Assembly (NCBI RefSeq): GCF_013285155.1
Contig: NZ_JABTEL010000003.1
Coordinates: 124,001 to 188,000 of the forward strand
Direction: 5' to 3'
DNA from: Winogradskyella undariae
GTDB lineage: Bacteria; Bacteroidota; Bacteroidia; Flavobacteriales; Flavobacteriaceae
Length of the DNA stretch: 64,000 nucleotides
The notes under the pieces are model-generated. The model ran no database searches. It was not told the origin of the DNA and worked only from the letters and a program-made list of their open reading frames with translations. The position numbers and the translations under genes are program-made. Positions 43,855 through 53,860 of this stretch are shown piece after piece. Each line of letters opens with the position of its first letter. Position 1 is the stretch's first letter.

Positions 43855-43883
43855 GGCTGAACAGATAAGTTTAGCCTTTTTTT
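43855..43883 (+). terminator. Terminator of the SusCD operon
   Basis: GGCTGAAC (43855-43862) pairs with GTTTAGCC (43869-43876) with one wobble, followed by seven T. It lies 50 bp after the GH16 stop and closes the first polysaccharide operon. Confidence 0.8.
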
Positions 43884-44181
43884 GTTGTAATTTTTTAAAT
43901 ACATTAGTTTAAAAAACATACACTGCATAATAATTAAATCCTCTTTAGTTATGTGATTTAATACAACAACATTGTTTTTTATAGATGTTAAATTGTAGTG
44001 TTTTTTTTCAACGTTTTAAATAGAATTTGACTATAGAGAAGATATAGCTAGTATATGCTAACCTTATAGCTTTAGTAGTCAATTTATTTAATTATTCAAG
44101 AACATACAATATCGTTTTCGTTTAAAAGCGTATGTAATCTATAAGTATTGTGGATAAGGTTATATAATCTTTATTTAATAA

Positions 44182-44211
44182 ACCATACAATACCTATACA
44201 TTACCTATACA
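44182..44211 (+). promoter_or_regulatory. Three phased CCTATACA-type repeats
   Basis: ACCATACA (44182-44189), CCTATACA (44193-44200) and CCTATACA (44204-44211) start exactly 11 bp apart. Together with the downstream GTATGTTTTTTGTA box 137 bp after the third repeat, this copies the arrangement before susC, where the distance is 136 bp. Confidence 0.6.
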
Positions 44212-44260
44212 AAACACAAGAATAGGTGTTTTGTAGTGATATTGGTATTTCTTGTTTCTC

Positions 44261-44290
44261 TAATCGATTAATGAAGATATATCGATTAAT
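44261..44290 (+). promoter_or_regulatory. Possible LacI-type operators
   Basis: The 10-bp palindrome TAATCGATTA (44261-44270) contains the AnCGnT centre common to LacI-family operators. ATCGATTAAT from 44263 is repeated at 44281-44290, 18 bp on. A LacI regulator is encoded at 60942. The link is suggested only by the motif. Confidence 0.35.
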
Positions 44291-44427
44291 TAAACATAGG
44301 AACGGTGATATTGGCTTTATTTATGTCTTTTTTTTGTGATGTATGTTTTTTGTATGGTTATAATTTCATAATTTGATAATTATAAGTTTTAAATTTATAA
44401 AAATGATAATCTTTATATAATACTATT

Positions 44428-47400
44428 ATGAGAATTATGGAAAAAAGCTTTCTAAAGTTAATATTCTTAATCATTCTATGTCCAATATATGGCCAAGCAG
44501 ATAAGGTTGAGGTTGTGAATAGTGATGACGGCATGCGATTAGTTGTAAATGGAGAAGATTTTATGATTAATGGTATGAATTGGGATTATATTCCAATTGG
44601 TAATAATTATAACTATAGTTTATGGAAACAATCTGACGATGTTATAAAGGCAGCATTAGATGCCGAAATGGGACTTCTAAAAAATATGGGAGTCAATGTT
44701 ATTAGACAATATACTGGGGTACAACCAAAATGGATTCAATATATCTACGAAAAATATGGTATTTATACCATGTTAAATCATTCCTTCGGTCGTTATGGAT
44801 TAACTATTAATGGTGCTTGGGTTGTAAATACAGAATATTCTGATCCAGCAACTAGAGAAATGCTTCTAAAAGAAGTAACAGAAATGACACAAGAGTATAA
44901 AGATACTCCTGGTTTATTATTGTTTTTATTAGGCAACGAAAATAATTATGGCCTGTTTTGGGGAGGTGCAGAAACAGAAGATATACCGATTGAAGACCGT
45001 GAATCTACAAAACGTGCTAGAAGCATGTATAATGTTTTTAATGAAGCGGTTGTAAAAATGAAAAGTATTGATAAAAATCACCCAATGGCCATATGTAATG
45101 GGGATCTTCTTTTTTTAGATATTATAGCAGAAGAGTGTCAAGATATTGACATTTTAGGTACTAATATGTATCGTGGAGTAACTTTTACAGATGCTTTTAC
45201 TGCGGTAAAAGAAAAATTAAACAAACCTCTTTTATTTACAGAATTTGGAGCAGATGCTTTTAATGCTATTGAAAACCAGGAAGACCAAAAAACGCAAGCC
45301 TATTATTTGGTAAATAACTGGAAAGATATTTATGAAAATGCAGCAGGTTTAGGTAAGGCTGAAAATTCTATTGGAGGTTTTACGTTTCAATTTAGTGATG
45401 GTTGGTGGAAATATGGACAAACTAAAAACCTAGAAGTGCATGATAATAATGCATCTTGGTCTAACGGTGGTTACGATATAGATTTACAGGCGGGTGAAAA
45501 TAATATGAATGAAGAATGGTTTGGGATTTGTGCAAAAGGACCAACCAATTCTAGAGGCCTTTACGAATTATACCCAAGAGCTGCTTATTATGCATTAAAA
45601 GAAGTTCATCAAATAAACCCTTATGAAGAAGGAGTTTCTTTAGATTTTGTAGATAATTATTTTAATAATATTCAGCTTATGGATGCCGTTTTAAGAGCTC
45701 GTGGTGATAAAGCCGCTCTAAATGGAGGTGGAAGCGAAAGTAAAATTAGAATTAGTAATTTAAGAGCAGAGTTTACTACCTATAATACTGGAGGAAGCTT
45801 AATTACAACACCAGATGATGAAGATCCGGATGCAAGTACGTATCCTAATCAATTAGGTTTTGATCATATGGAATCTTATTATGTTGGTGTGCAAGGAAAT
45901 CCTTCCGCTAATATGAGAGCTGAAGTTAATTTTAACATTCTAGGAAATGTTGCTCAAAATCCAATTGATGAAATATTTTATGAAAATAGAGGCTATCCAA
46001 TTACTGTTAGTACAGACGAAGGGGATGTAGAAATTACAGATAACAATAGAGTACAGGTCTATAATGCTTCCTATGAGTGGAATGCTAAAGATTTTGATTT
46101 AAGAGGGTTTTACAGAAAAGGGCATTACCATTGGGGTTACGAAGGTGATTTCTTTGGCTTATATCCAGAATCTAATTACGGACCTAATTTCGATATTTAT
46201 AATGGAGAAACTTCAGGTTTTGAATTAGATGGTAAAAAAGGACTAAGTGGTTTAAAAGCTGCATTTGGTCCGCAATTATGGTGGGGCGCAAATCCTGCTG
46301 TATTGTTAAAATATAGTAGAACTTTAGGTAAATACGATGTTACTGCTATTTATCATGAAGATATAGCAGATGCATCTAAAGCAGCAACTTCTATTGCTAT
46401 TCCTTTGCCTAAAACACGTCGTGTTACATTTCATGCTAAAAGACAAGTAGGTGATGTTGGTATTGAATTAGGTGGTATTTGGGCTGGTGAACCTTTAAAT
46501 GGAAGAGAATTCAATGTGATTTCAAATGATATAGCTGTAGTTGATGAAATTAGTTCTAAAGATAATTGGGGTGGTAAAGTAAAATTAACCTATTCTAAAG
46601 GAGTTTTTAATGTCTATGCTCAAGCCGCAGCTATGGGGTTAGTTGCAAATGGTGGGGCCGATCAAACGCAGACCTTTACGGGATGGAAACTAAAAGATTC
46701 TGGAAGTGGAAATCAAACTAATGTTTTAGCTGGTTTTACTTATTCTTTAGGTAATCTTCAAATAGCACCTAATTTTTTATGGCAAAAACCAATTGTTGGT
46801 GCTATCCCTAATGATTATAGTTTTACTAATAGCTTTGGTCAAACGGTTGGTGTGCCATTAAGAAATATAGAAGATGATCCTTTTGCTGTTAGAAGTAATA
46901 GAAAAACTACTGCAGGAGAGCTTCTTTTAACATGGGATCCAACACCAGGAACTTGGATGTACGATTGGGATAGTGATATGACGGAAGATGCTAAACTAGC
47001 GGTTAGTGCTGGTTTTGTATATCGTCACCTTCCAACGACTCAAGATGCTGCTATTGTTTTTGATGATAATAGAAATTCTTTTGCCTTAGCTAATGCAGCA
47101 CCTGCTGAAGATTTATGGGAAGCTAGTGCAAGAGTGGTTTCTAAGTTAAATCCAGATTTAGGATTTATAGGTAATTTCTACTATGGTAATGGCCAAGCAA
47201 ATGGTAGTGGTGGTGCTGATGATACCAATGGGAATCGTTTAATAAAACGTTTTGGTGGAGATGTTAGAGCTATCTATAAAAAAATTAAAGCTACTGCTCA
47301 AGTTAAAATTAACGATTGGGGGCCTTTTGATTACCATCGTGATTATAACCTTACCTATCCATTACAGTTAATGTTAGATCTATCAACTTCAGTAGGAAAA

Positions 47401-47595
47401 CCAGATTGGTTTATTTTACCAGATACCCGAATTGGTATTCGTGGTACTTGGAGATCTTTAGATGAGTACTCTCCTCGATACTTACCAAATCAGGCTGCTG
47501 GAGAATATTTAGATCCAACCATTAGTAATATAGGTTTTGATAACGGTAATGAATGGGAAATTAGAACCTACATACATATTAATATTGGAAAATAA
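44428..47595 (+). CDS. Glycosidase (GH2/GH5-like TIM barrel) fused to a probable outer-membrane beta-barrel
   Basis: This 1055-residue protein has a signal peptide (CPIYGQ). Residues ~25-420 look like a clan GH-A TIM barrel: INGMNWDYIPIG, MGVNVIRQYTG, LLGNENNYG with candidate acid/base E171, and LLFTEFGAD with candidate nucleophile E272. Residues ~450-1055 are long amphipathic strands separated by polar loops (NASYEWNAKDFDLRGFYRKG, VKLTYSKGVFNVYAQAAAMG), ending in WEIRTYIHINIGK. This resembles a porin-like barrel. If so, the enzyme would be held at its own pore. A start at 44437 is equally likely. The subfamily is not certain. Confidence 0.78.
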   Translation: MRIMEKSFLKLIFLIILCPIYGQADKVEVVNSDDGMRLVVNGEDFMINGMNWDYIPIGNNYNYSLWKQSDDVIKAALDAEMGLLKNMGVNVIRQYTGVQPKWIQYIYEKYGIYTMLNHSFGRYGLTINGAWVVNTEYSDPATREMLLKEVTEMTQEYKDTPGLLLFLLGNENNYGLFWGGAETEDIPIEDRESTKRARSMYNVFNEAVVKMKSIDKNHPMAICNGDLLFLDIIAEECQDIDILGTNMYRGVTFTDAFTAVKEKLNKPLLFTEFGADAFNAIENQEDQKTQAYYLVNNWKDIYENAAGLGKAENSIGGFTFQFSDGWWKYGQTKNLEVHDNNASWSNGGYDIDLQAGENNMNEEWFGICAKGPTNSRGLYELYPRAAYYALKEVHQINPYEEGVSLDFVDNYFNNIQLMDAVLRARGDKAALNGGGSESKIRISNLRAEFTTYNTGGSLITTPDDEDPDASTYPNQLGFDHMESYYVGVQGNPSANMRAEVNFNILGNVAQNPIDEIFYENRGYPITVSTDEGDVEITDNNRVQVYNASYEWNAKDFDLRGFYRKGHYHWGYEGDFFGLYPESNYGPNFDIYNGETSGFELDGKKGLSGLKAAFGPQLWWGANPAVLLKYSRTLGKYDVTAIYHEDIADASKAATSIAIPLPKTRRVTFHAKRQVGDVGIELGGIWAGEPLNGREFNVISNDIAVVDEISSKDNWGGKVKLTYSKGVFNVYAQAAAMGLVANGGADQTQTFTGWKLKDSGSGNQTNVLAGFTYSLGNLQIAPNFLWQKPIVGAIPNDYSFTNSFGQTVGVPLRNIEDDPFAVRSNRKTTAGELLLTWDPTPGTWMYDWDSDMTEDAKLAVSAGFVYRHLPTTQDAAIVFDDNRNSFALANAAPAEDLWEASARVVSKLNPDLGFIGNFYYGNGQANGSGGADDTNGNRLIKRFGGDVRAIYKKIKATAQVKINDWGPFDYHRDYNLTYPLQLMLDLSTSVGKPDWFILPDTRIGIRGTWRSLDEYSPRYLPNQAAGEYLDPTISNIGFDNGNEWEIRTYIHINIGK

Positions 47596-47610
47596 TTAAC
47601 ACAAAATATT

Positions 47611-49485
47611 ATGAAAATGAAAACATATATTAATTCAAAAATCACAATGCTTTTTGTGTTGGTTTTAGCCACTGTAGTAAGTTGTGAAAGAGATATTTCA
47701 GAGGAGGCTTCTGAAGTTGGTTTTACTAATGATCCAGAAATTTTTATTGACGGATTTAGTAGTGGGCTGGAGTACTATCCTTTTGGTGGTTCGGATAACG
47801 ATGCCTTTACGGTAGATACTGAGGATACTTATAGTGGTTCTGCTTCCATGCGTTTTGATGTCCCTAATTATGGAGACTCGGATGGTTCGTATGCAGGTGC
47901 TATTTTTAGAGACGATAATGGTGGAAGAGATTTATCTGGTTATGATGCTTTAACCTTTTGGGCTAAATCTAGTCAAGCAGGTACAATTAACGAAATTGGT
48001 TTTGGTCAAGATTTTGACGAAAATAAATTTTTAGTAACCTTATCTGGTCTTAATTTAGCTACCAATTGGAAAAAGTATATTATTGCTATTCCTGATGCTT
48101 CCAAATTAACACAAGAAAGTGGTTTGTTTTGGTATGCTGAAGGTCCTGAAAATAATAATGGTTATACCTTTTGGATAGATGAATTACAGTTTGAGAAATT
48201 AGGTACTATAGCACAATATAGACCTTCTATTTTTGGAGGAGAGGATATTGTAGTGAATACATTTTCGGGTGTTGATCTACCAATAACTTCAATGCAAAAT
48301 ACTGTAAACTTAAGTACAGGTGCAGATCAAACGGTTACAATTGCTCCAGGTTATTTTAATTTCACTTCGTCAGATACAAGTGTCGCTACAGTTAGTGAGT
48401 TGGGAGTTGTTTCTGTAATTGGAGCAGGTACAGCTGTAGTTTCTGCAACTTCAAATGATGTAGATGCTTTAGGTTCATTAACTATTACTTCCGAAGGTCA
48501 ATTTACAGCAGCCCCAATACCTACACAAAATCCAGAAAATGTTATTTCTATTTTTAGTGATGCATATACTAGTGAGCCTGTAGATTATTACAATGGTTAT
48601 TGGGCACCTTATCAAACTACCTTAGGTCAAAATGATATCAATGTTAATGGAGATGAAATTATAAAATATTCGGAGTTAAATTTCGTAGGTATTCAGTTTT
48701 CTGAAGATGTACCAACAATAGATGTTTCTCAGATGACGCACTTTCATGTAGATATTCAAGTGCAAGGAGCGGTAGAGGCAGGAGATTTTTTAACTGTAAA
48801 ATTACAAGATATTGGAGTAGATGATGATTTTGGAGGAGAGAATGATACTGCTGGTGAAATCACTTTAACTAATACAACATTGTCAGATGGCAATTGGGTG
48901 AGTATTGATGTTCCTATTTCAGAATTTACAGGATTGACTAGTAGAGCTAATTTAGCGCAGGTTGTCTTTGTTTCAGATGCTACAATAACAGATATTTATG
49001 TGGATAATATTTATTTTTATGAAATTTCTTCGGAGCCTACCACTGCTGCTCCAACACCTACAATAGATGAGGCTAATGTTATCTCTGTATTTAGTGATGC
49101 ATATACTAACGTTGCAGGTTCAGAGTTAAATCCTAATTGGGGCCAAAATACGGTAGTAACAGAAGAAAGTATTGCAGGTAATAATACATTGAAATATACA
49201 GATTTAAACTACCAAGGTCTTCAATTAGGTAGTACGCAAGATGTTTCAGGAATGACATATCTACATCTAGATTATTATACCGTTAATTCATCTGCATTAA
49301 ATGCATATTTAATTAGTGATGGTCCCGTGGAAGCTGCTAAAGCATTAGCGGCACCAACAAGTGGTTGGGTAACTTTAGATATTCCTTTAGCAGATTTTTC
49401 ACCAGTAGATTTAGCAAATATTATACAGCTTAAATTTGATGGAAATGGAGATGTCTATTTAGATAATATCTATTTCTATAACTAA
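47611..49485 (+). CDS. Multidomain surface glycan-binding lipoprotein
   Basis: This 624-residue protein has a lipoprotein signal (TVVSC). It contains an N-terminal carbohydrate-binding-like beta-sandwich (about 40-195; SGSASMRFDVPNYG, YTFWIDELQFEK), a bacterial Ig-like group 2 domain (about 215-295), and two copies of the recurrent domain. These start at ENVISIFSDAYT (about 308-471) and ANVISVFSDAYT (about 488-624), each ending in YVDNIYFYE- or YLDNIYFYN-like strands. No catalytic residues are seen. It probably holds laminarin on the cell surface near the flanking enzymes. Confidence 0.83.
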   Translation: MKMKTYINSKITMLFVLVLATVVSCERDISEEASEVGFTNDPEIFIDGFSSGLEYYPFGGSDNDAFTVDTEDTYSGSASMRFDVPNYGDSDGSYAGAIFRDDNGGRDLSGYDALTFWAKSSQAGTINEIGFGQDFDENKFLVTLSGLNLATNWKKYIIAIPDASKLTQESGLFWYAEGPENNNGYTFWIDELQFEKLGTIAQYRPSIFGGEDIVVNTFSGVDLPITSMQNTVNLSTGADQTVTIAPGYFNFTSSDTSVATVSELGVVSVIGAGTAVVSATSNDVDALGSLTITSEGQFTAAPIPTQNPENVISIFSDAYTSEPVDYYNGYWAPYQTTLGQNDINVNGDEIIKYSELNFVGIQFSEDVPTIDVSQMTHFHVDIQVQGAVEAGDFLTVKLQDIGVDDDFGGENDTAGEITLTNTTLSDGNWVSIDVPISEFTGLTSRANLAQVVFVSDATITDIYVDNIYFYEISSEPTTAAPTPTIDEANVISVFSDAYTNVAGSELNPNWGQNTVVTEESIAGNNTLKYTDLNYQGLQLGSTQDVSGMTYLHLDYYTVNSSALNAYLISDGPVEAAKALAAPTSGWVTLDIPLADFSPVDLANIIQLKFDGNGDVYLDNIYFYN

Positions 49486-49515
49486 ATACTATTCTTTAAT
49501 TTTTAAACAATACTC

Positions 49516-50331
49516 ATGAAAAAACTAAAATATATAAGCTCTTTTTTAGCATTAGCAATGGTGTTACTGATAGCTTGCGATACTGATGAAACGCAAACCG
49601 TAACCAATTTTGATAATTTGGTTATGGAAGATAATTTTGATATTAATGGTGCTCCAGATTCTAATATATGGGATTACAATATAGGAACAGGTTCTAATGG
49701 ATGGGGAAATAACGAGTTGCAATATTATACAGATCGTTCTGAAAATGTTATTGTAGAAGATGGTGTATTAAAAATTATTGCAAGACAAGAATCTTATATG
49801 GGTTCTGGATATACTTCAGCAAGATTACTAACTAGTGGCAAATTTGAGCAAACTTATGGACGCTTTGAAGCACGTATCCAGTTGCCTTGGGGACAAGGTA
49901 TTTGGCCAGCATTTTGGCTTTTAGGAGAAGATGCTGGTGGTACACAATCTTGGCCTCAAATAGGAGAAATAGATATTATGGAAAATAGAGGTCAGGAACC
50001 TACTTTAATAAATGGAACGGTTCATGGTCCAGAATATTCAGGAGGAGAATCTATAACCAAATCTTATGAACTAGAAAATGACAGATTTGATACTGGCTTT
50101 CACATTTTTGGTGTTGAGTGGGGAGAAAATTATATTAATTTTTATGTAGATGATGTGTTATACAATCAAATTAAACCTACAGATGTTACTGGCGATTGGG
50201 TTTTTAATCATCCGTTTTATATCATTATAAATGTTGCTGTAGGTGGAGGTTATGTTGGTTCACCAAATGATGCAACCGTTTTTCCTCAAGAAATGCTTGT
50301 AGATTACGTTAGAGTGTATTCTGCAGATTAA
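49516..50331 (+). CDS. GH16 endo-beta-1,3-glucanase lipoprotein (single domain)
   Basis: This is a 271-residue lipoprotein (lipobox LIAC) with one GH16 domain. The catalytic motif EIDIMEN gives nucleophile E151, D153 and acid/base E156. NGWGNNELQYYTDRSENV matches the laminarinase subgroup and closely resembles the catalytic part of 42174-43805, so the two are paralogues. This one lacks accessory domains and may work on shorter chains or in the periplasm. It is 30 bp from its upstream neighbour and 47 bp from the phosphorylase gene. Confidence 0.94.
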   Translation: MKKLKYISSFLALAMVLLIACDTDETQTVTNFDNLVMEDNFDINGAPDSNIWDYNIGTGSNGWGNNELQYYTDRSENVIVEDGVLKIIARQESYMGSGYTSARLLTSGKFEQTYGRFEARIQLPWGQGIWPAFWLLGEDAGGTQSWPQIGEIDIMENRGQEPTLINGTVHGPEYSGGESITKSYELENDRFDTGFHIFGVEWGENYINFYVDDVLYNQIKPTDVTGDWVFNHPFYIIINVAVGGGYVGSPNDATVFPQEMLVDYVRVYSAD

Positions 50332-50378
50332 TTCAATTTCGCTTTTAAATTATAATACAATTACAAATTTTATTACCA

Positions 50379-53300
50379 ATGACCAATAATACTACCACAT
50401 TTACTAATAAATCAAAAATAAATAAAGAAGTCAATTTAGAATCTGTTATTATAGATAACGAGAGCTATTTCAAAATTTCTAATAATGATGAAATGCGTCC
50501 GTTTTTTATGAGTATGGTAAGTGATTCTAACCATTGGATGTTTATTTCTAGCAATGGAGGATTAACAGCAGGAAGAAAAAATTCTGAGTTTGCTTTATTT
50601 CCTTATTATTCAGACGATAAAATAACAGAGTCTTCAGAAATTACTGGTCCTAAATCTATTTTTCAGGTCACTAAAAATGGAGAAACCTATATTTGGGAAC
50701 CATTTTCAATTCGTTTTGAAGATAATTATGTTGTAAAACGTAACCTATACAAAAGTGTTTACGGTAACGCAATAATTTTTGAAGAAGAGAATTTAGATTT
50801 AGAAATAACCTATAGATACCAATGGGCTTCAAGTGATAAATATGGTTTTGTAAAAACGTCTAAACTAATTAATAATGCAGAAACAGAAGTTAGTGTTTCG
50901 GTTTTAGATGGGATTCAAAATATTTTACCATATGGTGTTGGTAGCGACTTACAAAATGGAAGTAGTAATTTGGTAGATGCTTATAAAAGAAGTGAGTTAC
51001 TAACGGAAACAGGTTTAGGTATTTTTGCTTTAAGTGCAATTATTGTAGATAAAGCAGAACCAAGTGAAGCGTTAAAAGCAAATATTGTTTGGTCTACAGG
51101 TTTTGATAATCCAAAATATTTACTGTCTTCTTTGCAACTTAATAATTTTAGGAAATTTCAACCAATACATCAAGAAGAAGATGTAAAAGCAGAAAAAGGT
51201 GCTTATTTTATTAATGCAGAAGTTAGTTTGGTTTCAAAAGAAGCTAAACAATGGGCAATGGTAGCTAATGTTAATAAAAATCAATCGGCGGTAGTTGAAT
51301 TATCCAATAGCATTAAGTCTAATAAGGATATCTTAAAAACCGTTAAAAAAGATATCGCTTTAGGAACCGAAAAATTAATTGCGCTAAACGCAGCCACGGA
51401 TGGTTTACAATTAACATCTGATAATTATAGAGATACTAGACATTTTGCTAACACGCTTTTTAATATAATGCGTGGCGGTATTTTTGATGATAGCTATAAG
51501 ATTGAAAAATGGGATTTTAAAAATTACTTAGCTAAAGCAAATAGAAAAGTTTCTAGAATAGCTGAAGATATAGTAGAAGCATTGCCAAATACATTTTCGC
51601 TGTCTTTACTTCAAGATATTGGTTATAAATCCGAAAACAAAAACTTTAGACGTTTGTGTTTAGAGTATTTACCATTAAAATTTAGCCGTCGTCATGGAGA
51701 TCCTAGTCGACCATGGAATAAGTTTTCTATAAATACACAAAGTGAGGTAGACGGTTCTAAAATATTAGATTATGAAGGGAATTGGAGAGATATCTTTCAA
51801 AACTGGGAAGCTTTAGCACATTCCTATCCTGAATTTATGGAGAGTATGATTCATAAATTCTTAAATGCTACTACTTTTGATGGGTATAATCCTTATAGAG
51901 TAACAAAAGAGGGCTTTGATTGGGAAACTATTGAGCCTGATGATCCTTGGTCTTACATCGGGTATTGGGGAGATCATCAAATTATTTATTTACTTAAATT
52001 TTTGGAGTTTATTGAAAACTATAAACCAGGAAAATTAGAAAGCTTTTTTAATAAAGACTTATTTGTATATGCTAATGTACCTTATAAAATAAAAGCATAT
52101 GAGGATATACTTAAAAATCCAAAAGACACTATTGAGTTTGATGTAAAATTGGATGCAAGTATTAGAGAAGAAAGAGCACAAATAGGTGCAGATGGTGCAC
52201 TTTTAAGAGATGAAAATAGATTTATTGTAAAAGCAAATTTTATTGAAAAAATATTAGCAACAGCCTTAGCAAAGCTATCTAATTTTATTCCAGAAGGAGG
52301 TATTTGGATGAATACACAACGTCCAGAGTGGAATGATGCTAATAATGCTTTAGTTGGTAATGGTGTTTCCATGGTAACCCTGTATTATTTAAGACGTTTT
52401 TTAAAGTTTTTTGACTCTGTATTTTCTAAAGTAGAAACAGAATCAGTAGAAGTTTCTAATGAGTTACTCGTGTTTTTTAATGCGGTTACAGATACATTTA
52501 AAACCAATCAAAATGTACTTTCAGGTACTATTTCAGATTCGGTTCGTAAACAAATTATGGACCAACTAGGGCAAGCTGCTAGTAACTATAGAAGTGAAAT
52601 ATATAATCAAGCTTTTTCTGGTAGAAAAACAGAGTTAGCAATCCAAGATATAAAAGAATTTGTTCAAGTAAGTTTAGAGTTTCTAGAACACTCTATTAAA
52701 GCAAATAAAAGAGCAGATAATCTATATCATGCTTATAATTTAATGACGCTTAATGCAGATAATAGTGTGTCTATAGCTTATTTAGATGAAATGTTAGAAG
52801 GCCAAGTAGCTGTTTTAAGTTCTGGGTATTTGTCTTCAAAAGAGAGTTTAGAAGTATTAGATAGTCTTAAAAATAGTAAACTTTTTAGAGAGGATCAATA
52901 CAGTTATATTTTATATCCAAATAAAAAACTTAAAGGTTTTATGGAACGAAATATAGTACCATCTTCTAGTGTCCGAAATTCAAAACTGTTACAGCAATTA
53001 GTAGAGGTTGGTAATACCCAAATTATTGAACAAGATGAAAATGGAAATTATCATTTTAATGGCAATTTTAAAAATGCTAAAGACCTTAAACTTGGACTTC
53101 AAAAATTAGAGCATACACAATATGAGGATTTAGCGAATAAAGAAGAAAAAAGCATACTACAAATCTTTGAAGGTGTTTTTAATCATAAAGCTTTTACAGG
53201 CCGATCAGGTACTTTTTATGGCTATGAAGGTTTAGGTTCTATATATTGGCATATGGTTTCTAAGTTACAATTAGCAACTCTTGAATGTTGTTTAATAGCT

Positions 53301-53846
53301 ATTGATAATAAAGAAAATAAAGATATAATTGGAAGATTATTAGAGCATTATTACGAAATTAATGAAGGTATAGGAGTGCATAAATCTCCACAGTTATATG
53401 GAGCTTTTCCAACAGATCCTTATTCGCATACTCCTGCAGGAAAAGGAGCACAACAACCAGGTATGACAGGTCAAGTAAAAGAAGATGTACTTAGTCGTTT
53501 TGCGGAATTAGGCGCTTTTGTTGAAGAAGGAAAACTTTATTTTAACCCATGTTTATTGCGTAAAAATGAGTTTTTAGAGGAAGATAAAACTTTTCATTAT
53601 ATCAATCTAGAGCACCAAAAAAAGAGTATCTCATTACAAGAAAACGAGTTGGCATATACCTATTGTCAAGTTCCAATTATCTATAAAATAGCAGATCAAA
53701 ATTGCGTTGAAGTTACTTTTAAAGATGAAACGGTTAAAGTGTTTCATAACTTAAGTCTTGATGTAGTTACTAGTACCTCTGTATTTAATCGTGTAGGTGA
53801 GGTCATTCAAATTAACGTAAGTATTAATTCGGATTGTTTAAAATAG
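50379..53846 (+). CDS. Beta-1,3-glucan phosphorylase-like protein (GH149/GH94/GH161 type)
   Basis: This 1155-residue protein has no signal peptide, so it should be cytoplasmic. It has an N-terminal beta-sandwich, then an (alpha/alpha)6-type region. NWRDIFQNWEAL, FLNATTFDGYNPYRV and DDPWSYIGYWGDHQIIYL resemble the beta-1,3-glucan phosphorylases of GH149 and relatives of GH94. Length fits GH149. It would split imported laminari-oligosaccharides with phosphate to glucose-1-phosphate, saving ATP. Family choice rests on remembered motifs. The neighbours (GH16, GH17, GH30) support beta-1,3-glucan as substrate. Confidence 0.75.
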   Translation: MTNNTTTFTNKSKINKEVNLESVIIDNESYFKISNNDEMRPFFMSMVSDSNHWMFISSNGGLTAGRKNSEFALFPYYSDDKITESSEITGPKSIFQVTKNGETYIWEPFSIRFEDNYVVKRNLYKSVYGNAIIFEEENLDLEITYRYQWASSDKYGFVKTSKLINNAETEVSVSVLDGIQNILPYGVGSDLQNGSSNLVDAYKRSELLTETGLGIFALSAIIVDKAEPSEALKANIVWSTGFDNPKYLLSSLQLNNFRKFQPIHQEEDVKAEKGAYFINAEVSLVSKEAKQWAMVANVNKNQSAVVELSNSIKSNKDILKTVKKDIALGTEKLIALNAATDGLQLTSDNYRDTRHFANTLFNIMRGGIFDDSYKIEKWDFKNYLAKANRKVSRIAEDIVEALPNTFSLSLLQDIGYKSENKNFRRLCLEYLPLKFSRRHGDPSRPWNKFSINTQSEVDGSKILDYEGNWRDIFQNWEALAHSYPEFMESMIHKFLNATTFDGYNPYRVTKEGFDWETIEPDDPWSYIGYWGDHQIIYLLKFLEFIENYKPGKLESFFNKDLFVYANVPYKIKAYEDILKNPKDTIEFDVKLDASIREERAQIGADGALLRDENRFIVKANFIEKILATALAKLSNFIPEGGIWMNTQRPEWNDANNALVGNGVSMVTLYYLRRFLKFFDSVFSKVETESVEVSNELLVFFNAVTDTFKTNQNVLSGTISDSVRKQIMDQLGQAASNYRSEIYNQAFSGRKTELAIQDIKEFVQVSLEFLEHSIKANKRADNLYHAYNLMTLNADNSVSIAYLDEMLEGQVAVLSSGYLSSKESLEVLDSLKNSKLFREDQYSYILYPNKKLKGFMERNIVPSSSVRNSKLLQQLVEVGNTQIIEQDENGNYHFNGNFKNAKDLKLGLQKLEHTQYEDLANKEEKSILQIFEGVFNHKAFTGRSGTFYGYEGLGSIYWHMVSKLQLATLECCLIAIDNKENKDIIGRLLEHYYEINEGIGVHKSPQLYGAFPTDPYSHTPAGKGAQQPGMTGQVKEDVLSRFAELGAFVEEGKLYFNPCLLRKNEFLEEDKTFHYINLEHQKKSISLQENELAYTYCQVPIIYKIADQNCVEVTFKDETVKVFHNLSLDVVTSTSVFNRVGEVIQINVSINSDCLK

Positions 53847-53860
53847 TATAAGTATTACCA

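Larger units (their letters stand above)
43806..44427 (+). other. 622-bp intergenic region before the second operon
   Basis: It holds a rho-independent terminator (43855-43883), three phased CCTATACA-type repeats (44182-44211), two ATCGATTAAT repeats (44263-44272, 44281-44290), and the box GTATGTTTTTTGTA (44341-44354), which is identical to one before susC. No coding frame is supported. It is the control region for genes 44428 onward. Confidence 0.7.
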
